Assembly (NCBI GenBank): GCA_016716505.1 | Contig: JADJWF010000004.1 | Location: 682,001 to 746,000, forward strand | Direction: 5' to 3' | Length of the DNA: 64,000 bases | From: Verrucomicrobiota bacterium | Lineage (GTDB): Bacteria; Verrucomicrobiota; Verrucomicrobiia; Limisphaerales; J093 | Translations under genes and position numbers: made by a program | The notes under the pieces: generated by a model | Told to the model about the DNA's origin: nothing | The model's database searches: none | The model's input: the letters and a program-made list of their open reading frames with translations, nothing else | Shown here: positions 47,018 to 56,309 of the stretch, piece by piece | Layout of the letters: the number at the start of each line of letters is the position of its first letter | Position numbering within the stretch: position 1 is the stretch's first letter

Positions 47018-48428
47018 ATGAGCACACCCAAGACGGTACTGGAGCTGGCGAAGAAGGCCGGCGCGAAGATGGTGGACGTGAAGTTTGTGGACACGTTTGG
47101 CACGTGGCAGCACTTCAGCGTGCCGGTGGCGGAGCTGACGGCGGAGGTGTTTGCCGAGGGGTTTGGGTTTGACGGCAGTTCGATCCGGGGCTGGAAGAGC
47201 ATCGAGGCCAGCGACATGCTGGCGATGCCGGACCCGGCGACGGCGTTCATCGACCCGTTCTGCGCGGTGCCGACGCTGTCGCTGACGTGCACGATAGCGG
47301 AGACGGGCACCAAGGAGCCGTACGGGCGGGATCCGCGGGGGATGGCGCAGAAGGGGGAGGCGTACCTGGCCTCGACGGGGGTGGCGGACGCGGCGGTGTT
47401 CGGGCCGGAGGCGGAGTTTTCGTGTTCGACAACGTGCAGTACGATGCGAAGAGCAACGGTGTTTTTACTCGGTGGACTCGGAGGGGGCGGGGTGGAAGAC
47501 GGGGCGGGACGGGATGGCGAACCTGGGGTATAAGATTCGGCACAAGGAGGGGTATTTTCCGGTGGCGCCGGCGGACACGCAGCAGGACCTGCGGACGGAG
47601 ATGGTGCTGTTGATGGAGCAGTTGGGGATGCGGGTGGAGCGGCAGCACCACGAGGTGGCGACGGCGGGGCAGGCGGAGATTGACTTCCGGTTCGACACGC
47701 TGGTGAAGACGGCGGACACGATGATGCTCTACAAGTACATTGTGAAGAACGTGGCGCGGAAGCACGGGAAGACGGCGACGTTCATGCCCAAGCCGCTGTA
47801 TGGGGACAACGGGTCGGGGATGCACACGCACCTGTCGTTGTGGAAGAAGGGCAAGCCGTTGTTTGCGGGCAACGAGTATGCGGGGCTGTCGGGGCTGGCG
47901 CTGCACGCGATTGGGGGGATTCTCAAGCACGCCAAGGCGCTGTGCGCGCTGTGTTCGCCGACGACCAACAGCTACAAGCGGCTGGTGCCGGGGTATGAGG
48001 CGCCGGTGAACCTGGCGTACTCGGCGCGGAACCGGTCGGCGGCGATCCGGATTCCGACCTTTTCGGAGAGTCCGAAGGCCAAGCGGATCGAGTACCGGCC
48101 GCCGGACCCCAGCGCCAATCCGTACCTGTGCTACACGGCGCTGCTGATGGCGGCGCTGGACGGGATTTTGAACAAGCTGGATCCGGGCGAGCCGATGGAC
48201 AAGAACCTGTACGAGCTGCCGCCGGAGGAGCTGGCGAAGGTGCCGCAGATTTGCGGGAGTCTGCCGGAGGCGCTGGACGCGCTGGAGCGGGACCATGAGT
48301 TTCTGCTCAAGGGGGATGTGTTCACGCGGGACTTTCTGGAGATGTGGTTGAGTCACAAGCGCAAGGAGGCCGACGCCCTGCGCCTGCGCCCCCATCCCTA
48401 CGAATTCTTCCTCTACTACGATGTGTAG
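47018..48428 (+). CDS. glnA: Glutamine synthetase type I, two one-base deletions in the assembly
   Basis: Catalyses ATP-dependent glutamine formation from glutamate and ammonia. Starting MSTPKTVLELAKKAGAKMVD it reads GFGFDGSSIRGWKSIEASDM and VFGPEAEF, then leaves frame. Restoring one T at 47417-47420 and one at 47462-47466 gives the expected FFVFDNVQYDAKSNGVFYSV and continues without break. It then passes through GSGMHTHLSLWKKGKPLF, the ATP-binding KAKRIEYRPPDPSANPYLCY region and an end at FFLYYDV. Corrected length is about 470 aa, normal for GSI. The adenylylation-site Tyr (NLYELPPEE) is present. An essential gene broken twice in T runs suggests sequencing error, not a pseudogene. Confidence 0.9.
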
Positions 48429-48470
48429 AGCGGGGTTTTGAGGAACCGAGACGCATAGGCCAACAGCAAC

Positions 48471-48500
48471 AAAGGGCGTGGAGTCAACTCCGCGCCCTTT
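48471..48500 (+). terminator. Rho-independent terminator after glnA
   Basis: AAAGGGCGTGGAGT pairs with ACTCCGCGCCCTTT (one mismatch) around a 2-base loop, followed by GCCTTT. 43 bases after the glnA stop. The A/T-flanked stem could work in either direction. Confidence 0.75.
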
Positions 48501-48878
48501 GCCTTTGGGGGCAGCGCGGCGTCGGATCCGCAACGACCCGCCCGCCTTGTGCTCCGGAACTCCAAGGGAGCGGCTTTCGCCTCAGTCCGCTGTGGGGGGC
48601 CGCCCTCGCCCCTGGAGTCGCCTTGAAGCTGGCAAGTGATCGTTGAGAGCGGACGGCCGGAGGGGGGCGTTCGGTGGCCGGGCAGTTGACATGGGCGCAA
48701 CCGGCATGTCGCCCCCCGAATCCAGCCGGGTCGCGAACGCCCCGCCGAACGGCGTGCCGCGTCCGCGGAAGACAACGAGTTTCTGAGTGCGAGTGATTTC
48801 GCTTGAGTTTGGCGGGACCGCATGGTTTCTCGGCATCAGTTTCCCGGACGGCAACCAACGGCCCGGTAACCGAGACGA
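48501..48878. other. Intergenic region, no gene seen
   Basis: About 380 bases before the cytochrome locus. No recognisable ORF. A promoter for the cytochrome genes is expected here; TTGGCGGGACC and similar boxes are too weak to call. Confidence 0.35.
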
Positions 48879-49658
48879 ATGCAAGAACACCGCAGCCCCC
48901 GCCAACGATTGGGAATTCTGATGGCCTTGCTCGCAGCCGTGGCGGCGGTGGCGATCTCCTGCGGCACGCTGACGCGGACGGTGGTGGCGCCCCCGGGCAT
49001 CCCCGGCGCGACTTTTGTGGGTTCAGCGGCTTGCGCGGACTGCCACGAGGAGATTGTCAGGGATTTCAGATTCGCCAGCCACGCGAATCTGACCGCGCGG
49101 GGTGTCAACGCCGTGGAAGTGGGCTGCGAAGGCTGTCATGGCCCCGGCAGCCTGCACAACGATGCAGGCGGCGGCCGTGACAACATCCTGAATCCCAAGA
49201 AGGATCCGACCACCTGCTACCAATGCCACCTGGCCACGCGGGCCGCCTTCAACGCCCCCTACCACCACCCGGTGCCTGAAGGCCACATGGAATGCGGGCA
49301 GTGTCACGACCCGCACAAAGGGTCCGCCATCCGGGGCGGCGGCACGGCCCTGTTGTCCCAGAACGAAGCGTGTCTCGAGTGCCACAGCGCGCAGCGCGGG
49401 CCCTACGTATTCGAACACGAGGCGATGCGCGACGGTTGCACGACCTGTCACCATCCGCATGGTTCGGTCAATGCGAAGTTGCTCACGCAGCGGAACGCCG
49501 CGCTGTGCAGCCGCTGCCATTTTCAAGAGCAGCGCGGCGGTCAGATTCTCATCGGCGGCGTGGACCACTCAACCCTGCTGTCGGTGGGCACTTGCTGGAG
49601 CGCGGGCTGCCACGAAGCGGTGCATGGTTCGCAAGTTTCCTCGTCGCTGCGTTACTGA
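48879..49658 (+). CDS. Periplasmic multiheme cytochrome c (MtrA/DmsE-like), eight heme motifs
   Basis: A 259-aa protein with a lipoprotein-like or signal leader (LGILMALLAAVAAVAISCGT; Cys at its end). Heme motifs in order are CADCH, CEGCH, CYQCH, CGQCH, CLECH, CTTCH, CSRCH and an unusual CWSAGCH (C-x4-CH). Spacing and the MECGQCHDPHKG and TCHHPHGSVN repeats match the DmsE/MtrA family, which pass electrons through an outer-membrane barrel. Its partner barrel is encoded 19 bases downstream. MtrA has ten hemes; this one has seven canonical plus one atypical. Confidence 0.85.
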   Translation: MQEHRSPRQRLGILMALLAAVAAVAISCGTLTRTVVAPPGIPGATFVGSAACADCHEEIVRDFRFASHANLTARGVNAVEVGCEGCHGPGSLHNDAGGGRDNILNPKKDPTTCYQCHLATRAAFNAPYHHPVPEGHMECGQCHDPHKGSAIRGGGTALLSQNEACLECHSAQRGPYVFEHEAMRDGCTTCHHPHGSVNAKLLTQRNAALCSRCHFQEQRGGQILIGGVDHSTLLSVGTCWSAGCHEAVHGSQVSSSLRY

Positions 49659-49677
49659 CCCGAAACCGGAGGACGCC

Positions 49678-51828
49678 ATGAAGATCAAATCTCCCCAGTT
49701 CTCGAAGAGTCGGCGCACCGTGACGGCTCTGGTGGGCTTGCCTCTCGCCGTCGGGGCGCTGTGGGCGGACGACCCCGCGCCGCCCGAAGAAGCTACCGAG
49801 CCGGAGGCCGGGGCAGAGACCGAGGCGTCGGAATCCGCGGGGGAGTCGGCCGCGACCGCCGAATCCAGCGCGGAACGGAAGAACTGGATCGAATTCGGCG
49901 TTGGCGGCTCGATTGCCAGCGGCCACGTACCGGCGTATCAGCGAAGGTACAGCCGGCCCGAGGGCGCGTTGGGGGGCGTGGAGGACTTCCACTTCGAGCA
50001 ACCGGTCGGCAAGGAAGGCGCCAACGGGATGGTCACCCTCGATGGCCGGGCCATCTTCGACAACGCGGACTACCGGGTTGACCTCAGCTACCTGAAGGAG
50101 GAACTGGGCTATTTCACAGCGGGCTATCGCGAGTTCCGAACCTGGTACGACCCGAGTGGCGGCTACTTCCCGCCGACCGGCCTCTGGTTCTCGCTGTATC
50201 CGGACGCGGTCCACACCGACACGGGCACGTTCTACGCCGAGTTCGGCCTGCGGAAGCCCAAGCTGCCCGAGGCCACCGTCCGCTACGAGCACGGCAGGGT
50301 GCAGGGCGGGAAGGACTCGACCACGTGGGGACAAACCGGACTTACCGGGGGCAACGGGCCACGCGCGCTGGTGCCAACGCTCAAGGAAGTGGACCGAATT
50401 CGCGATTTGGTGATGCTCGATCTGTCGAAGTGGTTTTCTTCCACCAAGGTCGGCGCGGGCCTGCGCTGGGAGAACCAGCGCCAGGATGACGTCACCTTGA
50501 TCCGTCAGAATCCGGGTGAGATCCGGGACCGCCACATCACGCAGCGCGACCGTTCGGACTCGGCGATGCTGAATGCACGTGGCAGCGTGGAGCACAAGTT
50601 AAGCAGCCGGGTAACGCTGACTGCGGGCTACGCCTTCACCGACCTGGACACGGACACCTCCGGGTATCGTGTGTACGGACGGGTGTTCGATCCCGACTAC
50701 GCGCAGCGCCTGCCGGCTCCCGGAACCTACGAGGGGCTTTCCGGCGGATCCACCCTGCAGCAGCACGTGGGCAACTTCAACCTCATGACCACGCTGGCCG
50801 AGAAGCTGGTGCTGGTGCCATCCTTGCGGGTTGAGGGACGCACGGTGGACGGGAGTTCGCTCTTCACGCAGCCGGCCTTGCCATTCACCGGGAGTTCATA
50901 CCTGGCCGAAAACCAACGGTCGTTACTCGACGTGTCCGAGGCGTTGGATCTCCGCTATTCCGGCATCACCAACTGGGTCTTCTACGCCCGGGCCAACTGG
51001 CTGCAGGGCAGTGGCGATTTGCAGGAGGATACCCGGAACTTGACGACGGGGGCATCGGTCGTCAGCCGCGACACGGACGACACCCGCATCTGGCAAAAGT
51101 ATTCGGCTGGCGCGAATTGGTACCCCTTCCGCCGCCTGAGTCTGGGGGCCGAGTATTTCCACAAGCACCGGCGCAACGAATTTGATCACCTCGCGGATTC
51201 GACGCCCAACCAGGCTGCCTTGGGTTTTCGGTACCCGGCCTTTCTGACGGCCAACGAGTTGACCACGGATGATGTCAATTTTCGCGTGACCTGGCGGCCG
51301 CGAGGCAATCTAACCTTCGTCGCGCGCGGCGACCTGCAGTGGTCCACCACGGAATCCCAGGCGGACGGCCGGGCGGCCACGGAGACGGCGGACATCACCA
51401 GTTACATCGCCAGTGGCAGCGCGAGCTGGATGCCTTTTGCGCGGCTCTACCTTCAGGCGAATGTCAGTCAGGTGTGGGACCGTACCGATACGCCGTTGAG
51501 CGACCTGTCCGCCGCGGTGCAAAGCGCCGAAAACGATTACCTGACCGCAAACCTCACCGTGGGTTACGCCCTCACCGAAAAGACGGATGTCGAGGCCCAG
51601 TACCTGTACTACCACGCCACCAACTACCAGGACAACTCGCTCGACGGCGTGCCCTACGGCGCGGGCGCTGAAGACAATGGCATCACGGTGGGCCTCATTC
51701 ACCGGTTGTCGCCGCGGGTTCGTCTGTCGCTCAAGTACGGCTTTTTTGACAGCGACGACCCGTTGTACGGCGGCAACCGGGACTACAGCGCCCATTGGGT
51801 GTACTCGACGATGACGTACCGGTTCTAG
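49678..51828 (+). CDS. Outer-membrane beta-barrel of a porin-cytochrome conduit (MtrB/PioB-like)
   Basis: A 716-aa protein. Signal region RTVTALVGLPLAVGALWADD, a Glu/Ala-rich linker, then a long series of alternating amphipathic strands (VRYEHGRVQGGKDST, VTLTAGYAFTDLDTDTSGYR, LSLGAEYFHKHRRNEFDHLA), ending in SAHWVYSTMTYRF with the terminal aromatic of outer-membrane proteins. Size and placement fit the MtrB/PioB family, which sheathes an MtrA-type cytochrome. GGAGGA four bases before the ATG is a good ribosome site. Family name rests on context plus overall pattern. Confidence 0.8.
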   Translation: MKIKSPQFSKSRRTVTALVGLPLAVGALWADDPAPPEEATEPEAGAETEASESAGESAATAESSAERKNWIEFGVGGSIASGHVPAYQRRYSRPEGALGGVEDFHFEQPVGKEGANGMVTLDGRAIFDNADYRVDLSYLKEELGYFTAGYREFRTWYDPSGGYFPPTGLWFSLYPDAVHTDTGTFYAEFGLRKPKLPEATVRYEHGRVQGGKDSTTWGQTGLTGGNGPRALVPTLKEVDRIRDLVMLDLSKWFSSTKVGAGLRWENQRQDDVTLIRQNPGEIRDRHITQRDRSDSAMLNARGSVEHKLSSRVTLTAGYAFTDLDTDTSGYRVYGRVFDPDYAQRLPAPGTYEGLSGGSTLQQHVGNFNLMTTLAEKLVLVPSLRVEGRTVDGSSLFTQPALPFTGSSYLAENQRSLLDVSEALDLRYSGITNWVFYARANWLQGSGDLQEDTRNLTTGASVVSRDTDDTRIWQKYSAGANWYPFRRLSLGAEYFHKHRRNEFDHLADSTPNQAALGFRYPAFLTANELTTDDVNFRVTWRPRGNLTFVARGDLQWSTTESQADGRAATETADITSYIASGSASWMPFARLYLQANVSQVWDRTDTPLSDLSAAVQSAENDYLTANLTVGYALTEKTDVEAQYLYYHATNYQDNSLDGVPYGAGAEDNGITVGLIHRLSPRVRLSLKYGFFDSDDPLYGGNRDYSAHWVYSTMTYRF

Positions 51829-51915
51829 CGCGCGGAGGGGAAACTTATTTGGGCGAGTTTTGAATTTTCGATTGACCGGTCAAATCCAACTGGACGACGG
51901 TTCCAAGACACGACC

Positions 51916-52248
51916 ATGAAAACACTGACGATCGCCATTCTGACAAGCACCTTCCTCGCGACTGGCTCCCTTCTTGCCGCTGACGTGAAGGCGAATTGGG
52001 ACAAACACTGCGCCAAGTGCCACGGGGCGGACGGCAAGGGCCAGACGACGATGGGCAAGAAGCTCAAGGTCTTGGATTACACCAACCCGGAGCATCAAAA
52101 GAAGTTCACGGACGAAGAGGCCATCAAGATCACGGCGGAAGGCAAGAAGGAGGGGGACAAAACCCTCATGAAGCCCTACAAGGACGAACTTTCCGCGCAG
52201 GAGATCAAGGACTTGGTCGCCTACGTTCGGAAGTTCGCAAAGAAGTAG
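51916..52248 (+). CDS. Small class I cytochrome c
   Basis: A 110-aa periplasmic electron carrier. Signal peptide MKTLTIAILTSTFLATGSLL, one heme site CAKCHGADGKGQTTMGKK and a distal Met candidate in TLMKPYKDELSAQEIKDLVA, followed by VRKFAKK. Fits a soluble monoheme cytochrome shuttling between inner-membrane quinol oxidases and the outer-membrane conduit. It follows the barrel gene by 87 bases and is closed by a terminator. Confidence 0.88.
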   Translation: MKTLTIAILTSTFLATGSLLAADVKANWDKHCAKCHGADGKGQTTMGKKLKVLDYTNPEHQKKFTDEEAIKITAEGKKEGDKTLMKPYKDELSAQEIKDLVAYVRKFAKK

Positions 52249-52265
52249 CTCATTGATTTCAAGCT

Positions 52266-52344
52266 CCGGCACTCCGGTGCCGGATTGAAACGGCTCTCAT
52301 CGTTTCCCATCTCACGGCCACCTGCGGGTGGCCGTTTCGCTTTT
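52266..52344 (+). terminator. Tandem hairpin terminator after the cytochrome c gene
   Basis: First stem CCGGCAC-tccg-GTGCCGG (52266-52283). Second stem CGGCCACC-tgcg-GGTGGCCG (52315-52334) followed by TTTCGCTTTT. It separates the conduit genes from the inner-membrane cytochrome genes. The 290 bases beyond show no gene. Confidence 0.8.
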
Positions 52345-52637
52345 GTGGGATCGCCGCCCATGATTTCCGCCCGCCGGGGCGCCCCAATTCAGCAAGATCA
52401 ACGGAACACCGGCGCCTGGATCGGGTGGGGGCTGGGTCAGTCCGACGAAGTTCGACGGGCTGCGGTGACGTTCGATCATTCGGAAAATCGGCCCGACCGT
52501 TGGCCAAGATATGCGAAGGTTTTGCCAATTCCGGGCAAGCACTCGCGGCCCGGAGGCGTAGAGTCGGGCGCCATGAACGCAACCGCGACCGATTGGCGCG
52601 CCGGTGATCGTCGGCCGGTGCTGAACTCCCGCGCCCC

Positions 52638-54106
52638 ATGAAACCGACCGATCTTCGCGTCCCGTTGCTGTCCCGGCTGCGCAACTGGTTGAGCATGGCG
52701 GGCTTGGTCACGATGGGGGCCAGCTTCTTCGCCAACCTGCTCCTGTTCTTGGTGGACAGCTTCGGCCGGTCGTCCAACCCCTACGTGGGCGTCCTGACCT
52801 ATTTGGTGGCGCCGGCTTTACGGTGCTCGGCCTGGTGATGGTGGTGGTCGGGATGTGGCTTCACCGCAAAGACATGAGGCTGGCGGGCAAGCCGGTGCCG
52901 CTGGTGATTGACCTGTCCCGCGCGCAAGACCGGCGGATCCTCGGGTACTTTACGGGCGGCAGTGTGCTGTTCCTGATGGTGACGGCGATTGGCAGCTATT
53001 ACAGCTACCAGTTCACCGAATCGGTTGAGTTTTGCGGCAAGGCCTGCCACATCGTGATGGAACCGGAACAGGTCACCTATCAGCACTCGCCGCACGCGCG
53101 CGTGTCCTGCGTCGAGTGCCATATCGGCCCCGGGGCGGAATGGTTTGTGAAGGCCAAGCTCTCCGGCCTGTATCAGGTGTACGCGTACGCCTTCGACAAG
53201 TTTCCCCGGCCGGTTCCGACGCCGATCAAGAACCTCCGGCCCGCCCAGGACACGTGCGAACACTGCCACTGGCCGGAGAAGTTCTCGGGCGACATCGTTC
53301 GCAGCTATACCCATTTCCTCAGTGACGCGACCAACACCGAGTACTCGCTGCGGGTGATGCTCAAGGTGGGGGGAGCCAACCCGCGGCGCGGCCCGGTTGC
53401 CGGGATCCACTGGCATGTGAGCAAGGATCACAAGGTCGAGTATCTCGCCACCGATGAAAAGCGCCTGCAGATCCCCTGGGTCCGCTTGACCACCAAGGAC
53501 GGACAGGTGACCGAGTTCCGCTCGCCCAGCTTCACCAACGCGGTGAATCCCGCCGACGTCCGCGTGATGGACTGCATTGATTGCCACAACCGCCCGGCGC
53601 ACATCTACAAGAAGCCGAACGACGCGGTGGATCTCGCGTTGGCGCTCGGCACGATTGATCGCGGGCTGCTCTCCGTCCGCAGCAATGCGACTTACTTGCT
53701 GACCCAGCCGTACGCCAGTGTGGCGGAGGCCATGACCGCTATTGCAAGCGGGATGGAGGAACGCTATCCCGGCGACGACCGGGTCAAGCCGGCCGTGGCT
53801 GCCCTCCAGCAGATCTACCGGGAGAACTTCTTCCCCGCGATGAGGGCCACTTGGCGCGAATACCCCGAGCACATTGGGCATAAGGACTGGCCGGGGTGTG
53901 TCCGCTGTCACGACGACAATCACCCCTCGGCGGACGGACAGAAAAACATCGGCTTCAAGGACTGCCATACGTGCCACGAGATTCTTTCGCAGGGGGCCGG
54001 CCCGGACCTGATGAACCTCACGCCGGGCGGACAGGAGTTCAATCACCCGCTGGAACCGTATGATCCCGAATTCAAGTGCCATGACTGTCACACCGGCGGG
54101 CCTTGA
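52638..54106 (+). CDS. NapC/NirT-family heptaheme quinol oxidase (ImcH-like), one-base frameshift
   Basis: Start MKPTDLRVPLLSRLRNWLSM. Two or three N-terminal helices (ASFFANLLLFLVDSFG, LGLVMVVVGMWL, VLFLMVTAIGSYYSYQ) precede the hemes. The frame changes after YLVAPA at 52817-52819: adding one T to ttt gives FTVLGLVMVV and restores one protein of about 490 aa. Heme sites are CGKACH (C-x3-CH), CVECH, CEHCH, CIDCH, CVRCH, CHTCH and CHDCH. The NapC-type patch SPHARVSCVECHIGPGAEWF is present. Seven hemes on a NapC/NirT scaffold is the layout of Geobacter ImcH, an inner-membrane quinol oxidase for high-potential acceptors. Its end overlaps the next start. Confidence 0.85.
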
Positions 54107-56276
54107 AGGTTTCCGCCGGGCGTGGTGGCGACCGCGGTTGTTGGCCCTTCTCGTCCTCGTTGCGCCGCCCGGGGCTGGGTGGGCACAGACAGACCCGGCG
54201 GCCAACGAGTCGGCCGCCGAAGTCCCGGCGGCTCCGGTGTTCACCAACGCCGACTGTCTTGATTGTCACACGGATCCGACGTTGACCAAGACCGTTGGCG
54301 GTCAGGAAGTGCCGCTGGCGGCGTTCGATACGAAACGTTTCGAGAAATCCGTGCATGGCTCGCTGGATTGCACGGATTGTCACGTCGGGGTGAAGCCGGA
54401 CCATGACCCTGGAGTCGCGCCGGCCTCGTGCGGCGACTGCCATGAGGCCGCGGCCAAGGAGTACGCCGTCAGCATCCACGGTTTCAGCCACTCCAAGGGC
54501 GGGATTGCCGCCTCCTGTGCCGACTGCCACGGGGGTCACTACATGGCACCCGTCAAGCAGCTCGATTCGCCGGTGTTCAAACTGAACCTTCCACGCACGT
54601 GCGCGAAATGTCACAGCGACGCAAAAGTGACGGAGCAGTATCGAATCAAGGCCCCCGAGGCCGCCGCCCAGTTTCTCGACAGCATTCACGGCCATGCGTT
54701 GATGAAGATGGGATTGATCGTGGCCCCGTCCTGCAACGATTGTCACGGCGTCCACAACATCATTCCCGGCACCTACACCAACTCCCCGGTCCACAAACTC
54801 AACATCAGTCACACCTGCGGCAAGTGCCACGTCGGCATCGAGGACATCTACAACGCGAGCGTTCACGGCCAGTTGCTGGCCCGGCGAGATCCGAAGGGGC
54901 CGGTCTGCACCGACTGTCACACCGCCCACGCCATCGAGCCGCCGCGAACCAGCGGGCACTTCAAGGCGGTGAGCGATGAGCGTTGCGGCAAGTGTCATCA
55001 GGACCGGCTGACGCATTACCGGGACACCTACCACGGCAAGGCGATGGCGCTCGGACGACCGAACGTGGCCCCCGATGTCGCCGCCTGCTACGACTGCCAC
55101 GGCCATCACGACGTGCTGCCGCATACCGACCCGCGCTCCAAGCTCGCCCCGGAGAACATCCTGGCCACGTGCCAGCAGTGTCACCCCCGGGCCAACGTCG
55201 GGTTCACCGCCTACAAGCCGCACGCCAACCCCCTGGATCGCGCCAACTACAAGGCGCTCAACAACGTTTTCCTTTTCATGACCACGTTGCTCATCGGGGT
55301 GTTTTCCTTCTTTGGAGCGCACACCGCGCTCTGGCTCGGGCGGTCGGCCTACGTGTTCCTGTGGGACTCCAAAAAGTTTCGCGAGGCGAAGGTGGAGGCA
55401 CAGGCGGATGACGAGTGGTTCACCCGATTCCTGCCCTTCGAGCGGTTTCTGCACTTCCTCGTCGTGACGAGTTTTCTGCTGCTGGTGATTACCGGCATGC
55501 CGCTCAAGTTCTATTACACCGACTGGGCGCGCGGTCTCTTTCGGCTGATGGGCGGTCCCGAAGTGGCGCGAAGCCTCCACCATTTTGGCGCGCTGATCAC
55601 CTTCCTCTATTTCGGGCTGCACCTCTCGTCGCTGATGCTTCGAGGCTGGCGCAATCGCCGAAATCTGCGCGATCCGAAGACGGGGCGGATTTCGCTGACG
55701 TCGCTGAAATCGGCGCTCTTCGGGCCGGATTCCATGATCCCGACGCGGCAGGACTGGCGCGACTTCGTGGCCCACCAGAAGTGGTTCTTCGGCAAAGGCC
55801 CGCGCCCGCAGTTCGACCGCTGGACGTACTGGGAGAAGTTCGACTATTTCGCGGTGTTCTGGGGTGTTTTCGCGATCGGCCTTTCGGGGTTGGTCATGTG
55901 GTTTCCCGAGTTCTTCACGCGCTTCCTGCCCGGGTGGATCATCAACGTGGCGCTCATCGTCCACTCCGACGAGGCCCTGCTGGCGGCGGGCTTCATCTTC
56001 ACCATCCATTTTTTCAACACCCACTTCCGGCTGGAGAAGTTTCCGATGGACACGGTGATCTTCTCCGGTCGCATTTCGAAGACCGAGATGCTCCACGAGC
56101 GCCGGCGCTGGTACGACCGGCTGGTCGCGCAGGGGCGGCTGGAACAGCACCGCGTCAAGGACGAGTGGGAACGCTGGAAAGGGATCGCCCGCTCGATGGG
56201 GTACCTCTTTTTCGGGGTCGGCGTCGTCCTGCTGGTTTTGATCGTGTACGCCATGACCTCCCGGCTCACCCACTGA
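54081..56276 (+). CDS. Multiheme cytochrome c fused to cytochrome b (CbcL-like), eleven c hemes
   Basis: A 731-aa inner-membrane protein from the ATG at 54081, inside the preceding gene's end. Signal region RRAWWRPRLLALLVLVAPPG. The periplasmic part has eleven CxxCH sites: CLDCH, CTDCH, CGDCH, CADCH, CAKCH, CNDCH, CGKCH, CTDCH, CGKCH, CYDCH, CQQCH. Then about six helices with b-heme histidines in SLHHFGALITFLYFGLHLSS and IVHSDEALLAAGFIFTIHFF, typical of HydC/FdnI-type cytochrome b. The layout matches CbcL, which oxidises menaquinol and passes electrons to periplasmic cytochromes; known CbcL has nine c hemes. Electron direction is inferred. Confidence 0.88.
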   Translation: MTVTPAGLEGFRRAWWRPRLLALLVLVAPPGAGWAQTDPAANESAAEVPAAPVFTNADCLDCHTDPTLTKTVGGQEVPLAAFDTKRFEKSVHGSLDCTDCHVGVKPDHDPGVAPASCGDCHEAAAKEYAVSIHGFSHSKGGIAASCADCHGGHYMAPVKQLDSPVFKLNLPRTCAKCHSDAKVTEQYRIKAPEAAAQFLDSIHGHALMKMGLIVAPSCNDCHGVHNIIPGTYTNSPVHKLNISHTCGKCHVGIEDIYNASVHGQLLARRDPKGPVCTDCHTAHAIEPPRTSGHFKAVSDERCGKCHQDRLTHYRDTYHGKAMALGRPNVAPDVAACYDCHGHHDVLPHTDPRSKLAPENILATCQQCHPRANVGFTAYKPHANPLDRANYKALNNVFLFMTTLLIGVFSFFGAHTALWLGRSAYVFLWDSKKFREAKVEAQADDEWFTRFLPFERFLHFLVVTSFLLLVITGMPLKFYYTDWARGLFRLMGGPEVARSLHHFGALITFLYFGLHLSSLMLRGWRNRRNLRDPKTGRISLTSLKSALFGPDSMIPTRQDWRDFVAHQKWFFGKGPRPQFDRWTYWEKFDYFAVFWGVFAIGLSGLVMWFPEFFTRFLPGWIINVALIVHSDEALLAAGFIFTIHFFNTHFRLEKFPMDTVIFSGRISKTEMLHERRRWYDRLVAQGRLEQHRVKDEWERWKGIARSMGYLFFGVGVVLLVLIVYAMTSRLTH

Positions 56277-56309
56277 AGCGCACCACCCGACTGCGGAGGA
56301 GAACCTTTC

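Noticed and set aside
47018..47533. Separate truncated glutamine synthetase genes at 47018-47533 and 47472-48428
   Set aside because: The two frames are halves of one enzyme, split by two T-run deletions. Treated as a single gene.
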